DNA of 64,000 bases from Maylandia zebra (lineage: Eukaryota; Chordata; Actinopteri; Cichliformes; Cichlidae). The stretch's first letter is position 1; every line of letters begins with the position of its first letter. This document shows positions 41,412 through 60,459 of this stretch, piece after piece. The DNA lies in contig NC_135177.1 of NCBI RefSeq assembly GCF_041146795.1, positions 26,199,060-26,263,059 of the forward strand. Reading direction: 5' to 3'. A program made the position numbers and the translations under genes. A model generated the notes under the pieces. The model had not been told where the DNA came from and did not search any database. It worked only from the letters and a program-made list of their open reading frames with translations.

Positions 41412-44384
41412 GGTTAGCTATAAACAAGCTCTTGCAGACGAGGCCTGACCCTCACCACAGCACATGAACACACTCTGCACCCAACCTGCTGTGCTTCTTT
41501 AACCAGTGGAATTTATAGTAAGATATAAATAAATCAATAACACAGCATTAAAACATCAAGATGTAAGCAACGAGAATGAAAGAATATCTCAGCTCCCAGA
41601 AAATAAATAAATGAAAGTGAAACAACCTCAAACACGCATATAAAGCCTGCATGACACTGTGAATTTTAACTCCATAACAACTAATAAATCTGTGTGGTTT
41701 ATGAGATAAATGGAAAAAAGTTGTTATCTTAACCAATCCAGTAGCATCTGGGTCAACTTTCCCAAGAAAACTATTATGGAGGAGATAGGAATGCTGGGAA
41801 AAATTCAGAGGAATGTCTTGTCTTCTGGGGAAAACATGCCACAGGGCATAGAGCTGTGCACTGACAATGTGTGTGTGTACATGTGTATGTGCAGGAGCTC
41901 TCCTGATAGCTGTTCTATTTTGGAAAGACTTGTGCAGAGGATTCATTTCTTAGTTATCGGCTGTTTCCAACCCCGCAGAGGTGAGAGGCAGGTCTGCATC
42001 CATTCTCAGTGTGATCAAGCCGAGCTGCCAAAGAATTGGGAGCGCAAGTAGGTGCAGCCACCTCCACACAAACACACACACAAGGCTCAAAAATCCACTT
42101 GGTTGTGCATTTGTTAAAGTGGTAATTGTTCCACAGCAGTAATTGCCATAGTGAAGCCTGCTGATAATGACACTGCACACAATGAAAAATTGTTGCACAA
42201 ACAAGTTGACTGACGGCAGCTGAAATTGTTTGGGGAGAGAGGCACACATCACCAAATGTGGTTGCAGGAACTACACATACATGAACAAGCACGCACACAC
42301 AGGAACAGTAACAAGTGAACAAACATAAGATGTCCTCGGAAAGATTCCATACATTTCTCTCTACCACTCAAGGACATGTTGAGCCTCCCCCATCTTCTAA
42401 ATTGCAGGGTAGAACAAAAAGCAGGATCATGAAAAGGGGAGGAAGGGATGATGGGTTCAGGTGTTCAGGAACAGCTGGTCGTCAAATAAAAACAGGAAGG
42501 AGGGGGCGGACAGGGGACAGGGAGATGGAGGGGATGGCAGAGACAGTGGGATAGGTGTATGAAATGATTAATATTTCTCAAGAAAAGCACTGAGTAATTG
42601 ATGGAGACTGCTTATTATGAATGGCATTATGAAAAGATGAGAAAAACACACAGTCAGTTGGATGGAGCGACACACAATGCTTTGTGTGTGCTGCACAGTG
42701 TGGACAGTACACACAGATACAGTGGATGATAGACTGGCAAACACAGCAGGCTTACTGTCCATGGATCAACAACATGCTATCTTTCAAACACAGGGCCATC
42801 TATAAGCTCACTCAAACACACACAGCAGGCTGTGTACATGAGCTCGGCTGTGCGAGCACACAAAGCCTGCAGTATTTTTTTCCTCCTTTAAATACAGACA
42901 TAATTGACATGAAATAAATCTATATTCTCAAAAAGAGGACATAGATGTGTACTGCGCTGCACCGTGACTAACGACCCACGCACTCTTCATTTGGTTGTGC
43001 TTGTAATTTTTTGTTGCCCCAAGCCTTGTGGAGACATGAAATGAGATTAAAGCATGAAAATTAAAATGCAGATGCGATGATTTTCAGTTACTTGCCTGAA
43101 TATTACATCCTGAAGCTGTTGTAATAAACATTTGAGAAGTTTTGTATAATGTTCTAGTTTAATTACTTTGGGGAAATTCGTGGCTGCAGAAAATAACGAA
43201 CACTAAAAACTAATAAACCAATTTCACATTTAATAGGATACTGAAATGTAACTATATTACTGCACCTCTGGATGTGAATGAGGCTGTTTTTGTATTTATT
43301 TGAAAATAACTAATGCTTAACACTTAATACTTATAAAAATCACCTCATGGCCTATTAATTCAAACTATATGTATAGACAGATTCTATTGACTTTGGCACC
43401 CTCTGCAGGATTTTAGTGTCACTGACAAATTACGCATGTGACCCAGGATGCTGCTGGTCTGCCTTCATTTTTATGCAACGGAACATTCAACTGCAGATGT
43501 ATTTTGAATACCACATTTTTCATATATACACACACTTACATAACTGCTTTAGATGGGGATTGAGACAATATGCCTTTTAAAACATCAAGTTAAGCATACA
43601 TGAATTTGTTTACTTAAAATACAGATCACGTATCCTTCATGGAAATACCTCATGGTTAGTTTTCCCAAGTTTTGCGTCTGGGGTGGAAGTCATATGAAAA
43701 ACATGTCCGATATTTTCCCCATTCTGCTGAAATTGTCAAGCATTCCTATTAAATTTGGTTTTAATCTGTAGATGGCACTGTGGCCCTGAATGAGGCTGTT
43801 AAACCATGACATCATTCTTTACAACTGAAATGTTAACTAGGTTCCTTATGGAAATGTAATCATCTGCCTTTGTTAAGTGAACCATTTCCAGCGGTTGTCA
43901 TGGTATCAGCGATCAATTTGTACAAAGCACATCTGATAGATGAACAAAGTGGCAAAAACAAAAGATTAATATGGATGGGAAAAGGGGCAATGTGACAGCA
44001 GTGTCTGGCCAGTGATGAGAAGCTGCATTGGCTTAGTGATGGATCAGCTCCCCGGAAGCCTTTTCAAACTGCCCAATGAAACAGTTCCCAGTCCTCAAGC
44101 TTTTAGTAGCAAGAGGATATGAGGATGTGAACAGAGCCCACGACCAATGGTCATTCACTGCCCGTTAGACAAAATGACATTTAGACCAGAGTGCCAGACA
44201 TCAGCTAGGGATGAATTACTACAAAGACTTCCCTTCTTTTAGAAAGCGTGGTTCATAATATTCAGGGAAACGGGCTTATCAGCAGTTCATCTATAAAACT
44301 CATTCCAGTTCATTAGCTTGAAGACACTGATTGAATGGGTTCAAACTAATTGTTCATGCAAGTCAAAAATCACAAGACACAATT
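41412..44384. other. gene-free stretch downstream of rps19
   Basis: No gene found. Small CA tracts occur around 42070 and 42290. The part from about 42940 to 44340 is poor in simple repeats. It lies immediately 3' of the minus-strand rps19 gene. Confidence 0.4.
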
Positions 44385-44402
44385 TGACTTTTCCAAAAAA
44401 GA

Positions 44403-44406
44403 TTTA

Positions 44407-44408
<2 letters not shown>
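44403..44408 (-). promoter_or_regulatory. rps19: rps19 polyadenylation signal AATAAA
   Basis: The hexamer overlaps the first two bases of the TAA stop (TTTAATAAATC on the minus strand). Cleavage is expected about 10-25 nt further left, near 44385. Confidence 0.85.
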
Positions 44409-51002
<6,594 letters not shown>

Positions 51003-51683
51003 CTAACGTTTATCTACCAAAAAAAGCAACACACCAGACAAGCATCTCTCATAATTGCTCTAAGATTTCGCTGCTCACCGCCTCAAACCAGGAGAACTCT
51101 TAAACATCAATCCCAATTAGCTTCAAAGAATACGGAGCTTAGGTTAATTATTAAAATGCATCAAGAAAACAAATACTAAATAATGCTATGCAGCAAGACA
51201 AATTGGACAGGATACATGTGTACGACTCTTGGCGAAATTGCACGTTTCACCCGGTGTTTTAGCTTCATGTGCGCTAACTGACCATACACTCAACCACACT
51301 TCGTTTTCAATTGTTATCCTTACGACCTAAAAATCGACAAATAAAGAAATATCTGCCCAACCGATACACGATATCACTTCTCGTAATATGAATATTCATA
51401 TATTATAGCACAGAACACAAAATGAAATCAGTACAACTAGCCAGTTGAGCAGGCCTCAACGAGGTAGCATGGGGGCAGCCATTACTAGCAGATATGATAT
51501 GAGCGCAACATTCAAACAAAATTCTCGCAAAAACTTATTAATACGTCAAAATACCTCGTGTAAAGCCTAACCACTGTAATTATCTGTACTTTATACTTTA
51601 ACAGACCACGTTTGAAGAACAATTGTTTGAATTTTGAATACATTTATTGCTAAATAAGCGAGGAGTGAAAAATGCGGCGTTAC

Positions 51684-51712
51684 CTTGCTTATGGACAGCC
51701 AAGGGAAGAGGG
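51684..51712 (-). promoter_or_regulatory. rps19: rps19 transcription start, TOP motif and non-coding exon 1
   Basis: On the minus strand, ACCCTCTTCCCTTGGCTG reads into GTCCATAAGCAAG and then the donor GTAACG at 51683. A C start followed by a pyrimidine run is the 5' terminal oligopyrimidine motif of ribosomal protein mRNAs, which puts their translation under mTOR/LARP1 control. Human RPS19 starts in the same way, with a TTCCCCTGGCTGG-type sequence. The start is most likely one of the three C at 51710-51712. There is no TATA box. Confidence 0.85.
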
Positions 51713-54078
51713 TGGAACGGGGTTTCCAACCCATGATAGAACGGGCACATCTCGTTTTTTAACGCGAGACCAGCGCGTTGTTTTTTCCAGCGATGCCGCT
51801 CATCACAAGTGTCGACCGTCCCAATCTAATCTATCTATCCGTTTTCGACTCTCTTTTGTTCGTCATTTGGGCTATTTTATTATCATCTACATAAATAGAT
51901 TAGGGTTAGGGAAATTGCATACTAGTGCTACAAGTTGTACTTTACATAGTATTTAATCGGTTTTTGGTCATTTATTTTCATCTGTTTCTATCAAAAAAAA
52001 ATCCGCTTGTTTTCATTCTTCTCTCATGGAGATCTCCACTTTCACATTTAACTATGGCTGCATTTAAAATGGCAGCAGCCAATAGTTAGTACGTTTACAT
52101 CAGTTATTGATTTGTCAGTAACTGTGCTCTTCCCGTAATGCTTGGCCCTTTTGAGGCAGACAGTTGGAGGATAAGGACCTAAATGTCAATCTTACAGTTT
52201 GATTTCTTGTATTTTGCTTGTTTGTTTGTTTCTAATTATATATATATATATAGGGGCAAGAGAGACTTTCTTAAAGGTGTATATAGACATCAATACACTT
52301 CTGCCTGCATATTTGTTTTCGTGTCTATAGATAGTGTAAACTGCTACATCAGAACAGCAAGCTGTTAAGAATTGCATAGTGTTTTACTCTTTATTTTAAA
52401 AAAATCTAGAGAAAACTACATATATAACATAATAAATGTATATATGTGTGTGTGTGTGTGTGTGGGGGGGGGGGGGGGTGGTGTACCTTATTTACATAGT
52501 TCCCTGGCTGAAAGAGAATGTGTTGCCCTTTGCACAAATCAGATGGAAAGGGCAGCCATGCTCCAACATTGACACAATTGATATGTTTGCAGAGACAAGG
52601 GAGAGATAGAAGGCAGGTTGATAAGCAGAGGTTTATGAATCAGGTTTATGCTGTCAGTGGGGGCAGACAGTTAGACTGAGAGGTGAGAGGGAGAGATAGA
52701 GATCCTTGAGCGGAATAAAAAAGCAAGCCAAGTCATAACCAACGATAGGTTAGAGCTCATCATCGCAGGGGCTTCACAACAGGTAACTGTACCTTTTTAA
52801 TCTAATTCACCTCTTTGGCACCCACTGATTTCTCAACTCTGTCAAATTGACTGTTGCCATGATGAAAAGTTTGGCCCTATGTACTTTCAAAGAGCTTAAT
52901 TGATTAATTAAGGCAATTCATTACGCTGGGAGTGTCCAGCTACCAATTTGAATTGAAAACTCACACAAGGTGGATTTGAACTACATTAATTACTTCAGTA
53001 AATCAATTTTGCTGAGCCCCTTCAAGTAGTAAGACAGGAGACAACTGTGTAAAGTGATTATGAAGTGTTATAAAGAGGTTATTTTAGCCAGTCATGATTA
53101 TTATGGAAGTGAGGACTAACACCAAATGTTTCAGAAAGGTCAAACTAATTACATGGAATGGACAGGTGGCACATTGAGGCAGCAAATCTGCTATTTCAAT
53201 ATTCATTTACTCTGCTTTCTGGGAGACTATTGTTTGAAAACGCACCAAAATTAGCTGTCAATCATGTCTGAATACATTTGCTGAAAATTACTCATCAGGC
53301 ACTGGCACTGCACACTTGTGTAACTGAGTGTTGCTGTCCATTTATTTACGCATAAATGTCTAGCACTGTTTGTGCTTCAAGAAGTATGTGTCTGTGAATG
53401 AAATATGGTGGGCCAGAGGGAGAAAAGAGGTGCATTAAACATTGGAACAAGGTATGAGAAAACATAGCGTGTAACTCTATGTTGCCACCCAGCTTGGTGC
53501 TTGATGTCATGTGTTTGCATGGTGCTCACATCCTACATGGAGAAGTTCTGTCAAGTCTGGTCTGGTCTGACCTTTTCACTCTCCAGACACGTTTACAGCT
53601 CTCCAATACCTATCAAAATATCTACTCCCTTTCTGCCTGCTTCTCTGCCCCTAGCACAAACTTGCATCGCATTCTAAATCCTTCTACAACTGTACTTTTC
53701 TCCCTCTGCTGAGTGTTTTTTGTATTCTGACCCACAATCCACTGCTTAACCTTACAATTTCCTCCATCCGTTGTCACTCCTTTCTCATTTATTTTCCCTC
53801 TATTCTTTGTCTTTCTCTGTGTGTTTGACCATCGCTTTTACAATTCAAGTCAAAGCGATGCTCCAGGAGCCGTCTTGGCTCCAATAACCACATGGGAACA
53901 CAGGGCAGAGGTGACAGGTAGAGTAGGAGGTTTTATTTGCATAGAAAGCATCAATATGTATTTTCTTGAATTTATGTTTGCCCACATCATTATCATCAGT
54001 GTTTTGTTTTGTTTTGTTTTCAAAATTGTAAAAACACAAATTTTTGTTTCTTTGTCTTCTTAAAACTTGTCCTCAGAC
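51713..54078. other. divergent intergenic region between rps19 and the receptor-like gene
   Basis: The region separates two genes transcribed away from each other. Near rps19 it contains CpG-containing sequence, and at 52060-52085 an AAAATGGCAGCAGCCAATAG block with YY1-like and CCAAT-like sites. A (TG)n(G)n tract lies at 52446-52476. The part from 53040 to 53340 is low in repeats. A non-coding first exon of the plus-strand gene may lie here, because its coding exon starts two bases after an acceptor-like CTCAG; none could be placed. Confidence 0.45.
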
Positions 54079-54446
54079 ATGGAGTTCACGTGGCTGTATT
54101 CCCTATGCCAGTGCATGTTATCTTTATCTATAATTGTGGTGAGCGTGCGGCTTTGCATGGCAGTCACCAGCAAGGGCACGATGGCTGATGTCCAAGACGG
54201 ATCCCAGATTGCCAGGCCCCAGCCTGGGAGTGTTTCATGCTGTCTTCGACTGTGTCTGGGTTGCGTCGGAGCCATAGGAGGTGCAGCAGGACTCCCTCTG
54301 AACGTGTTACTCAACCTGCGAAGCTCCCAGTGTTTGTACACCTGCATAACCCTTGTGTGTTGCCCTATGATGGTCAGGCAGTTTACAATGTTCCTGTTGG
54401 TACTGCTTACCCTGGACACCCACCTATACCATCGTTTGGCAGACAG
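54079..54446 (+). CDS. receptor-like gene, coding exon 1
   Basis: The start is the ATG two bases after an acceptor-like TCCTCAG, giving MEFTWLYSLCQ with a very short N-terminus as in adenosine receptors. The exon covers TM1 to TM3 and an elongated first intracellular loop (about residues 30-52). It ends GCAGACAG|GTGAGC. Confidence 0.85.
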
Positions 54447-54517
54447 GTGAGCGTAACAGTTTGATCAGTAGAGGAAAAAGGACACAAGTTTTCAATTTCA
54501 GTTTCAAAGTTTAAGCA

Positions 54518-54571
<54 letters not shown>

Positions 54572-56022
54572 CACACACAACAAAAAATACACAAAAGCAG
54601 ACATTTCTTATATAAGACTCATTTTCAAAGTAAAATAAAACTTCAAAAATGAAAAGAGTGGTTTAATACATTTTTGTATATGTGTGGGAAAGGGTGAATA
54701 TGTGGGTGGCAAGAGTCAACCAAGATTTGTAAGCATGCTTTTAGCAAAAATGAGAGAAAGAAATCAATATAAGTGCAAAAGGGGGAAAAAAAAGTCAAGG
54801 CACACCTTTGTATGTAGTAAAACAACCTGTTTGTTCAGTGCTCATAAAGATGTTCTTATTGCGAACTGCTTGTGATGCGATGTGAGTGATGGTGAGTAAA
54901 TATCAATTGGCTCCAAGGCTCTTAGATGTTTGATTGACAGTGACCCACAAATTCGGACTTGAATGGAAAATCAGAAATTCATTTTAGACTGAAAATACTT
55001 TCTTCAAAGATGTACGGCGTGCCATTTTGTATTTTTGGAGTTGGTGGTAGACAGGAGTCAGTTAGGAACAATCATCTTGGTGATGTCCTAATTTCTTATC
55101 AAGTACTATTGAGTCTCAGTATTAACTCCACGCTAATATGTTGTTGTTGTTTTTCATGTCTTTGGATGCCAGATACTCCACAGTGGTCACTCGTCAGCGA
55201 ACTCTGGGTGTAGTTCTGTTGTGCTGGGTGGCCTCTGTTCTCTCCTCCTTTGCTCAGTTCATCGGCACAGATGTCCTCAACGCCAGCACGAGCAGTACGG
55301 ACCCAGGCACAGTGGGTCTTGAGTTGGATGGTAACTGGACAACTTCTTCACCCCATCTTACCTCTTCCCCACCCCCTAAGTATGACGTCAAAGTCATTGG
55401 GAAGTACCTTCCATACGGAGGCTTCTTGTCAAAATTTTATGTGGAGGACATGAGCAACTTTACCTATGCTGAGATTCACAGCAGCCACTGGACACTCTGT
55501 GCTCCTGACACTATTCTCAGTCCCCAATTCTTGGTCTATGTTCACGGGATGACGGCATTTATCCTCCCCTTGCTTTGGCTCCTGGCCATTTACATTGACC
55601 TGCTATGCATGAAGCAGAGGAAGACTCCTTTTAGTCATGCAGATCCCCCAAAACATGACTCCTGCTTGGCCCGCTCCCTGGCCCTCTCCCTCTCCCTTTT
55701 AGTTCTGCTGTGCCTGCCACTCCACATTATCCACGCTCTCCTGCTTTTTACCCCGAGTACTTATGTTCCTCACTGGGTTCGTATATTTGCCTTGTTCCTC
55801 TTCCAGCTCTACAGTCTTGTGCCCCAGATCCTTTTCACTCCTCCTAGGAAACACATGGGGGGAGAACAGGCATCATTCCCTCTAACTGTTACCAACCTTC
55901 CACCTGCAGTAGCCCAGTCCAGAGGGAAATCTGTACGTATAGCACTGTGTGAGGCGATGCAGGCAGCTCCATGGTCTTCAGCCAAACACTCCCTTAAAGC
56001 CAAAGTGTGCCCAGAGGTCTAA
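54079..56022 (+). CDS. adenosine-receptor-like orphan seven-transmembrane protein (two coding exons)
   Basis: Exons 54079-54446 and 55173-56022 join as GACAG|ATAC and encode 405 residues. By eye it aligns with adenosine receptors along its length, and the intron lies after TM3 in the second intracellular loop, where ADORA genes have theirs. Shared segments are GLPLNVLLN (TM2), CLYTCITLVCCP (TM3 start), DRYSTVVTRQRTLGVV and LARSLALSLSLLVLLCLPLHIIHALLLF (TM6). The TM3 cysteine (C89) and ECL2 cysteine (C232) remain. Signature residues are lost: TM2 Asp is Gly, DRY is DTH (113-115), the TM6 Trp is C303, NPxxY is VPQILF (339-344), the ligand-binding TM6 Asn is H310, and the ECL2 Phe-Glu is Pro-Asp (234-235). 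ECL2 is long, with three N-glycosylation sequons (N159, N177, N218). The frame is open with intact splice sites, so it appears to be a functional but atypical protein that probably does not bind adenosine conventionally. Confidence 0.85.
54517..54579. repeat. (CA)n microsatellite in the receptor-like gene intron
   Basis: About 30 CA units with one CG interruption, 70 bp after the donor of the 726-bp intron. Confidence 0.95.
55173..56022 (+). CDS. receptor-like gene, coding exon 2
   Basis: It starts after GATGCCAG and completes an Arg codon (RYSTVVTRQ). It covers TM4 to TM7, the long glycosylated ECL2 and a short cytoplasmic tail ending KVCPEV and TAA. No Cys-based palmitoylation signal or clear helix 8 is visible after TM7, where PPRKHMGG follows. 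Confidence 0.88.
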
Positions 56023-56533
56023 ATTCTTGGAAGATCTGGGCTATTGTTCACAGCAGATAGAGCAACATTCCCTCCATGTTTCGTGTGCGTAAAAAATAGT
56101 TAGTATTGGAAACAAATGACCTGTGGACTGAAGAAATGTGGCATATTTCTGTTTGTTGCTGGCTTTTAAGCAATCTGCAACCTTGTATACACACATAATG
56201 CATAACTAGCAAATGATCAGGCCAGTTAATTATCAGGTCCCACACCAAATGTCAGTGAGAAAATTAAGTCTCTAGGTGATAACTACTATCCTGATCACAG
56301 ATGTCTGTTTTCTTTGACTGCTCTTCCTATGGGTCTTATTCTAAGCCTGCTTTAAATCTCTACTAAGCCAACCACCAGTAATGTAGATATATGAGTGACA
56401 GCATTTAATTAAACCTTCAGTAGTGGTCTAGAGAGAAGGTGGGATTGTAAGGAAAACATAATTAACCTGGTTATGACACAATTTTCATGGCTGCTTTGAT
56501 TAAACTTGTAAATACAATACGATTCTCTCTTGT

Positions 56534-56539
56534 AATAAA
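56534..56539 (+). promoter_or_regulatory. candidate polyadenylation signal of the receptor-like gene
   Basis: This is the first AATAAA found on the plus strand after the stop at 56022, giving a 3'UTR of about 530 nt. An ATTAAA variant at about 56408 is an alternative. Confidence 0.45.
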
Positions 56540-56667
56540 AAGGTCCTTATTCACACTAATTGGATTGTTCATCTTGAAGCATGTTAGTATTAAGAAATCA
56601 GTGATGGAGAAAACAGTAGCAATCCATCTCCCTCTGCATAGGACATATGTATGACAGTGAACATGCC

Positions 56668-56827
56668 ATTTACATTAGGGTGACCAACTGTCCTCTTTTT
56701 TGCACTTGTTGACTTGTAAAAACCTATATGACATTTTTTTATTTCACCATTCATTATTGAAGTTCTTCTTGGCTGGGCCAAGTGTTCTCTTTTTTGGAAA
56801 TCAAAATATGGTCACCCTAATTTACAT
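56668..56827. mobile_element. hAT-like MITE, 144 bp, with 8-bp target duplication
   Basis: The element at 56676-56819 starts TAGGGTGACCA and ends TGGTCACCCTA, perfect 11-bp terminal inverted repeats. It is flanked on both sides by ATTTACAT (56668-56675 and 56820-56827). An 8-bp target duplication with TAG-type ends is the mark of the hAT superfamily. It is too short to encode transposase, so it was moved in trans. Intact ends and a perfect duplication suggest a fairly recent insertion. Confidence 0.88.
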
Positions 56828-59800
56828 TTCCCCCCTGTTTCTCATGATCATAGACCTGCTCTGTCTCTCCAGCTTTCTATAGACCTTGTGCCTATTTTTT
56901 ATTCATTTTCTCACTTTTCAAATCCTTCAGCACTTTCAGTTTTATCTTAATGTATTCAGAAAATACACAGACTGGTATGCTTCATGTCATTGCAAAAAAA
57001 AAAAACCAACCTTTCCCTGGAACACATTATTGACAAAGAAATGTAGTAAAGTCTGGGGTAAAAAAATATCACTCAGTGAAGAATTAAATTTCTCCAGCTT
57101 CCCTGGCACAGGTGCATATTCAATTGTTTTGCCTGCTTGGAAGCTCCCTACTTCCTGATTATACGCAGCTTGGAAACTTCAGTAACCTGCGCTTCAAGCT
57201 ACTCTGTCACCTCTTTGCCATGCTAGGGTCGCTGGTGAAACCAAAGAGAAAGGACTGATACAATCATGCATGTTGGCAGTAAAATAAAATGACTTTTTTT
57301 CCTTTTGAACTGAAGTCAAATATTAGCTGCAAATTGTAAAAATGAAATATGACTCTCACAAATGGGAAATTCTCTGATGTGAACCCGTTCCAGGGGATTA
57401 ATTTGTGAAACCAACGTCAGAGAAAAGCTATATGAGTTATTCATACTTTTTCCTGTCATATTATTAGCCATATTTTGGTACATTCACTGCGTGCCATAAA
57501 TAGAAGTGGATTAAGAACTGATGGCTTGTTACTTTCCACTTTTTCGATTTTTATGTTTTTCGATTTGATAATCACCCTCCACGATCACAGTGGTGGTCGT
57601 ATTGCTTTCAGAAATACCATATGAATTGTGTTATAAGTATGTCCAGCCTAGTTTCCCAGAAAGCCTACCCAGCCAACAGTCAATGCTGTGAATTTCCGTG
57701 TGATTATGAGGACTCTATAGGGGAACACAAACACAACTGTGAACTAAAAAGTTTACTTTTTGTAGAGTTTTATTTTTTCTTTCTCCCCTCTGTGAGGACG
57801 AGCAGAAATATCAGCATCAAACAACCAACAAAGACAACCAGACTGAGTGCTGTGTATCCCACAGGAAAACAAACAGATGAAACCTTTGTTTGAAGGACAC
57901 ACACTTCTGTTTTTAAGACATAAAAAAGGGGCAATATTCTCAGTTTTATTACTCATCGACCACAGTGAGTTTGATAGCAAGCGCTTCCAGTGGTACTGTT
58001 GCGTCATCATAAACTCAAGATATGTCTAGTTTCGACTGAATTGTTTGCTGGCCAGAGTGTCAACTCATGCTGGTAGCGCCTGGCAAGTCCATTACTTTGA
58101 TTGCCGTTTGACAATCTGTCTTTATGACAGGCGACCAAGGAGCTTTGCCATCGATAGAAGAAAACACATCGATCTATCACCCTGCGACCTCCAGCAGCTT
58201 TCAAATCTAGCCCTGCACACAGATGGACATGTTGAGTGCTTCCCGACAGAATCGGGTATTGATTGCGTGAAAGTTAATGGCAGAGTCATATTTTTCTGCG
58301 TGCGTCTGAATCAACCCTCCTGTCACCTTTTCTTGCCTGCTATCTGCTCTCATGATTCATTAGCACTGCCACACAAGCATCTGTTTTGTTTATTCTGAAA
58401 GAGCTGCCAGTTTTAACCGGCTCCGCTGCCTTCATCTTTATCTTCCCACCTATAACGCCACTATTCCCCATTGATCTAATCATATGCTACATCTCCTGTT
58501 CTGCATTCACAGGATTTCAAAATCAGTACCAGCTAATTATGCAGTAAACACCCTTCGCCCCCAGCCTCTCCCAAAAAGAAAAAAAAAAAAACAGTCTGAT
58601 ACCCGAGGTTATTTTTGGATTCTTTTTTTATTTTGTCGTGCTTTGTATCTTTCCCCTATAAAGAAATAGTTAGCTATATATCAACAATGACACATGGACG
58701 GTAAAATCAACAAGAGTGAAAGACAGGAGAAGAGACAACTAGGCACAGGAGACAAAGAGAGAGAAAGACTGGGAAAGAGAGGAAAGATAAGAGGAAAAGA
58801 GTGAAAAATGACAGCAATTTCTCTACAGTAGAACCAAAACAAACCATGGGAAGTGTACATTTCTTTAACATTTACAAGTATAATAATAACAACGGCAATA
58901 ATAATAACAGTAACAACAATCATAATTGTTCAAATAATAATAATAATTAATAGAAAATCAATAAGACCTCTGGTTTCTCATAAAGACAAATGTTTTTTTT
59001 TTATTCTTTTCTTCATTTTCTTTAAAGATCACTGGACAGTAGTTTGTTCGGCTTTGCACCTCTATAGGCTAGTATTCTGTGTTAGTATAGTTGCTCATAA
59101 TGCGTTTCAGTAGTAAACTGTTTTCTTATTTCTTAAAAGTTTAATTTAATTTATGTCGAAGTTCTTTTTTATACAAACAAGGAATTCAGAGATATGTATA
59201 CTGTCAACGTGTTTTACTGTACGTATGAATGTGTGCATGTATCTGCATATGTGTTTGAGCATTCAGGGAAAAAAGCCTTCTATTTTACTCTCTCGTTCAG
59301 TCCTTTCACTCTGATTCTTCTTGGCCCTCTTATTAAGAGTTTTAAACCTTTTTATCCTCTTAATGACATTCTAAAATAATTATACTTTTCTTTAATGCCT
59401 TAGCAAGTCATATTCCTTTCTTCTTTCTCAGGAACGCAGCCCAATACTAATCCTTTCATTATTAGGAGCCAACAAAGAAGAAGTGATAGAGGGAGAGACA
59501 TACAGAGACAACGAGAGATATACGAGTAAGGGGAGAGGATTGTAACAGGTGAACGCAAAGCAAATTAAAAGAGGACCACATTTCCTCCACTGTTGCAGTG
59601 AGAGGGGAAAAATAACACTAAAAGATGCTTCTTTTTTTTTTCTTTTTACAAATTGGCAGGCCACCCAACAAGGATAGCAAAACAGGACAGTTAGTTTGTT
59701 CATAAAGTATGGATACTTCCTGGGACTCAGTTTAGTTTTTTTAGGGAATTATATATTAGCTAAGCTGTGTAGCCAAGATGGTTTGGCAATTAAAAAAAAA

Positions 59801-60459
59801 AAAATCCATTTTCAAGCATCAAGCACTCAGAAGCTCCTGGTCAACTCTCTCTCTCTCCCCCTTGTCCTCTCTCCCTTCTCACACAGTGCTCCCACTGTCT
59901 CCGTCAGTTAAAAAATTGAGCTTTGTGAAATGGATTCTTCTATTCTCCAGGCGGGGAATTATAGCAGTCATCTGCCTCTAATTCCCTTTCCACTTTGGCG
60001 GCTGCACAGGCAGAGTGCCGGTTTTCTTTGTGCTCCCCGTTTCCCTCTCAATCAAAATAATTATGGCATCATTTCGCTTTTGTCTACATTCACCTAACTC
60101 TGTGGCCTCACCCTCTCTCCCTTTCTCACTCCCTATATTTTCCCCAGTTTCTCCAGCTTACAGTATATGGCACAGTCGTTAATGGCTGGTGGGTCTAGAG
60201 GCTCTCTTTTCTCAGTCTGTCTCCTAGTTTATGTCTGTTTACAGGATGTATATGGAGTGGACTGGAACAGGATGGATTGGCTGTGTGCGGTATCTGTATA
60301 CAGTCGTTTTCAGAAGGCTGCCTCTTATGGCGCATTGTATTTTGTGTTTGTGTGTGTGTGCGTGCGTGTGTGTGTATACTGTATATAAGGTGGGACACAA
60401 GGACAGGAAGGGGGAAAGGGTATGAGGTCAGAAGAAAAGGGAATAGGGAAGGAGAAGGG
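56828..60459. other. spacer between the receptor-like gene and cadm4, including the cadm4 3'UTR
   Basis: No further coding exon was found. The right-hand part must contain the cadm4 3'UTR. The first clear AATAAA on the minus strand left of the stop is near 58997, which would give a 3'UTR of about 1.5 kb. The part from 58020 to 58400 is low in repeats, with an open frame of 117 codons but no domain. Confidence 0.45.

Noticed and set aside
51672..51956. 94-codon plus-strand frame
   Set aside because: It is antisense to the rps19 first exon and promoter; the TOP motif and donor on the other strand explain the sequence.
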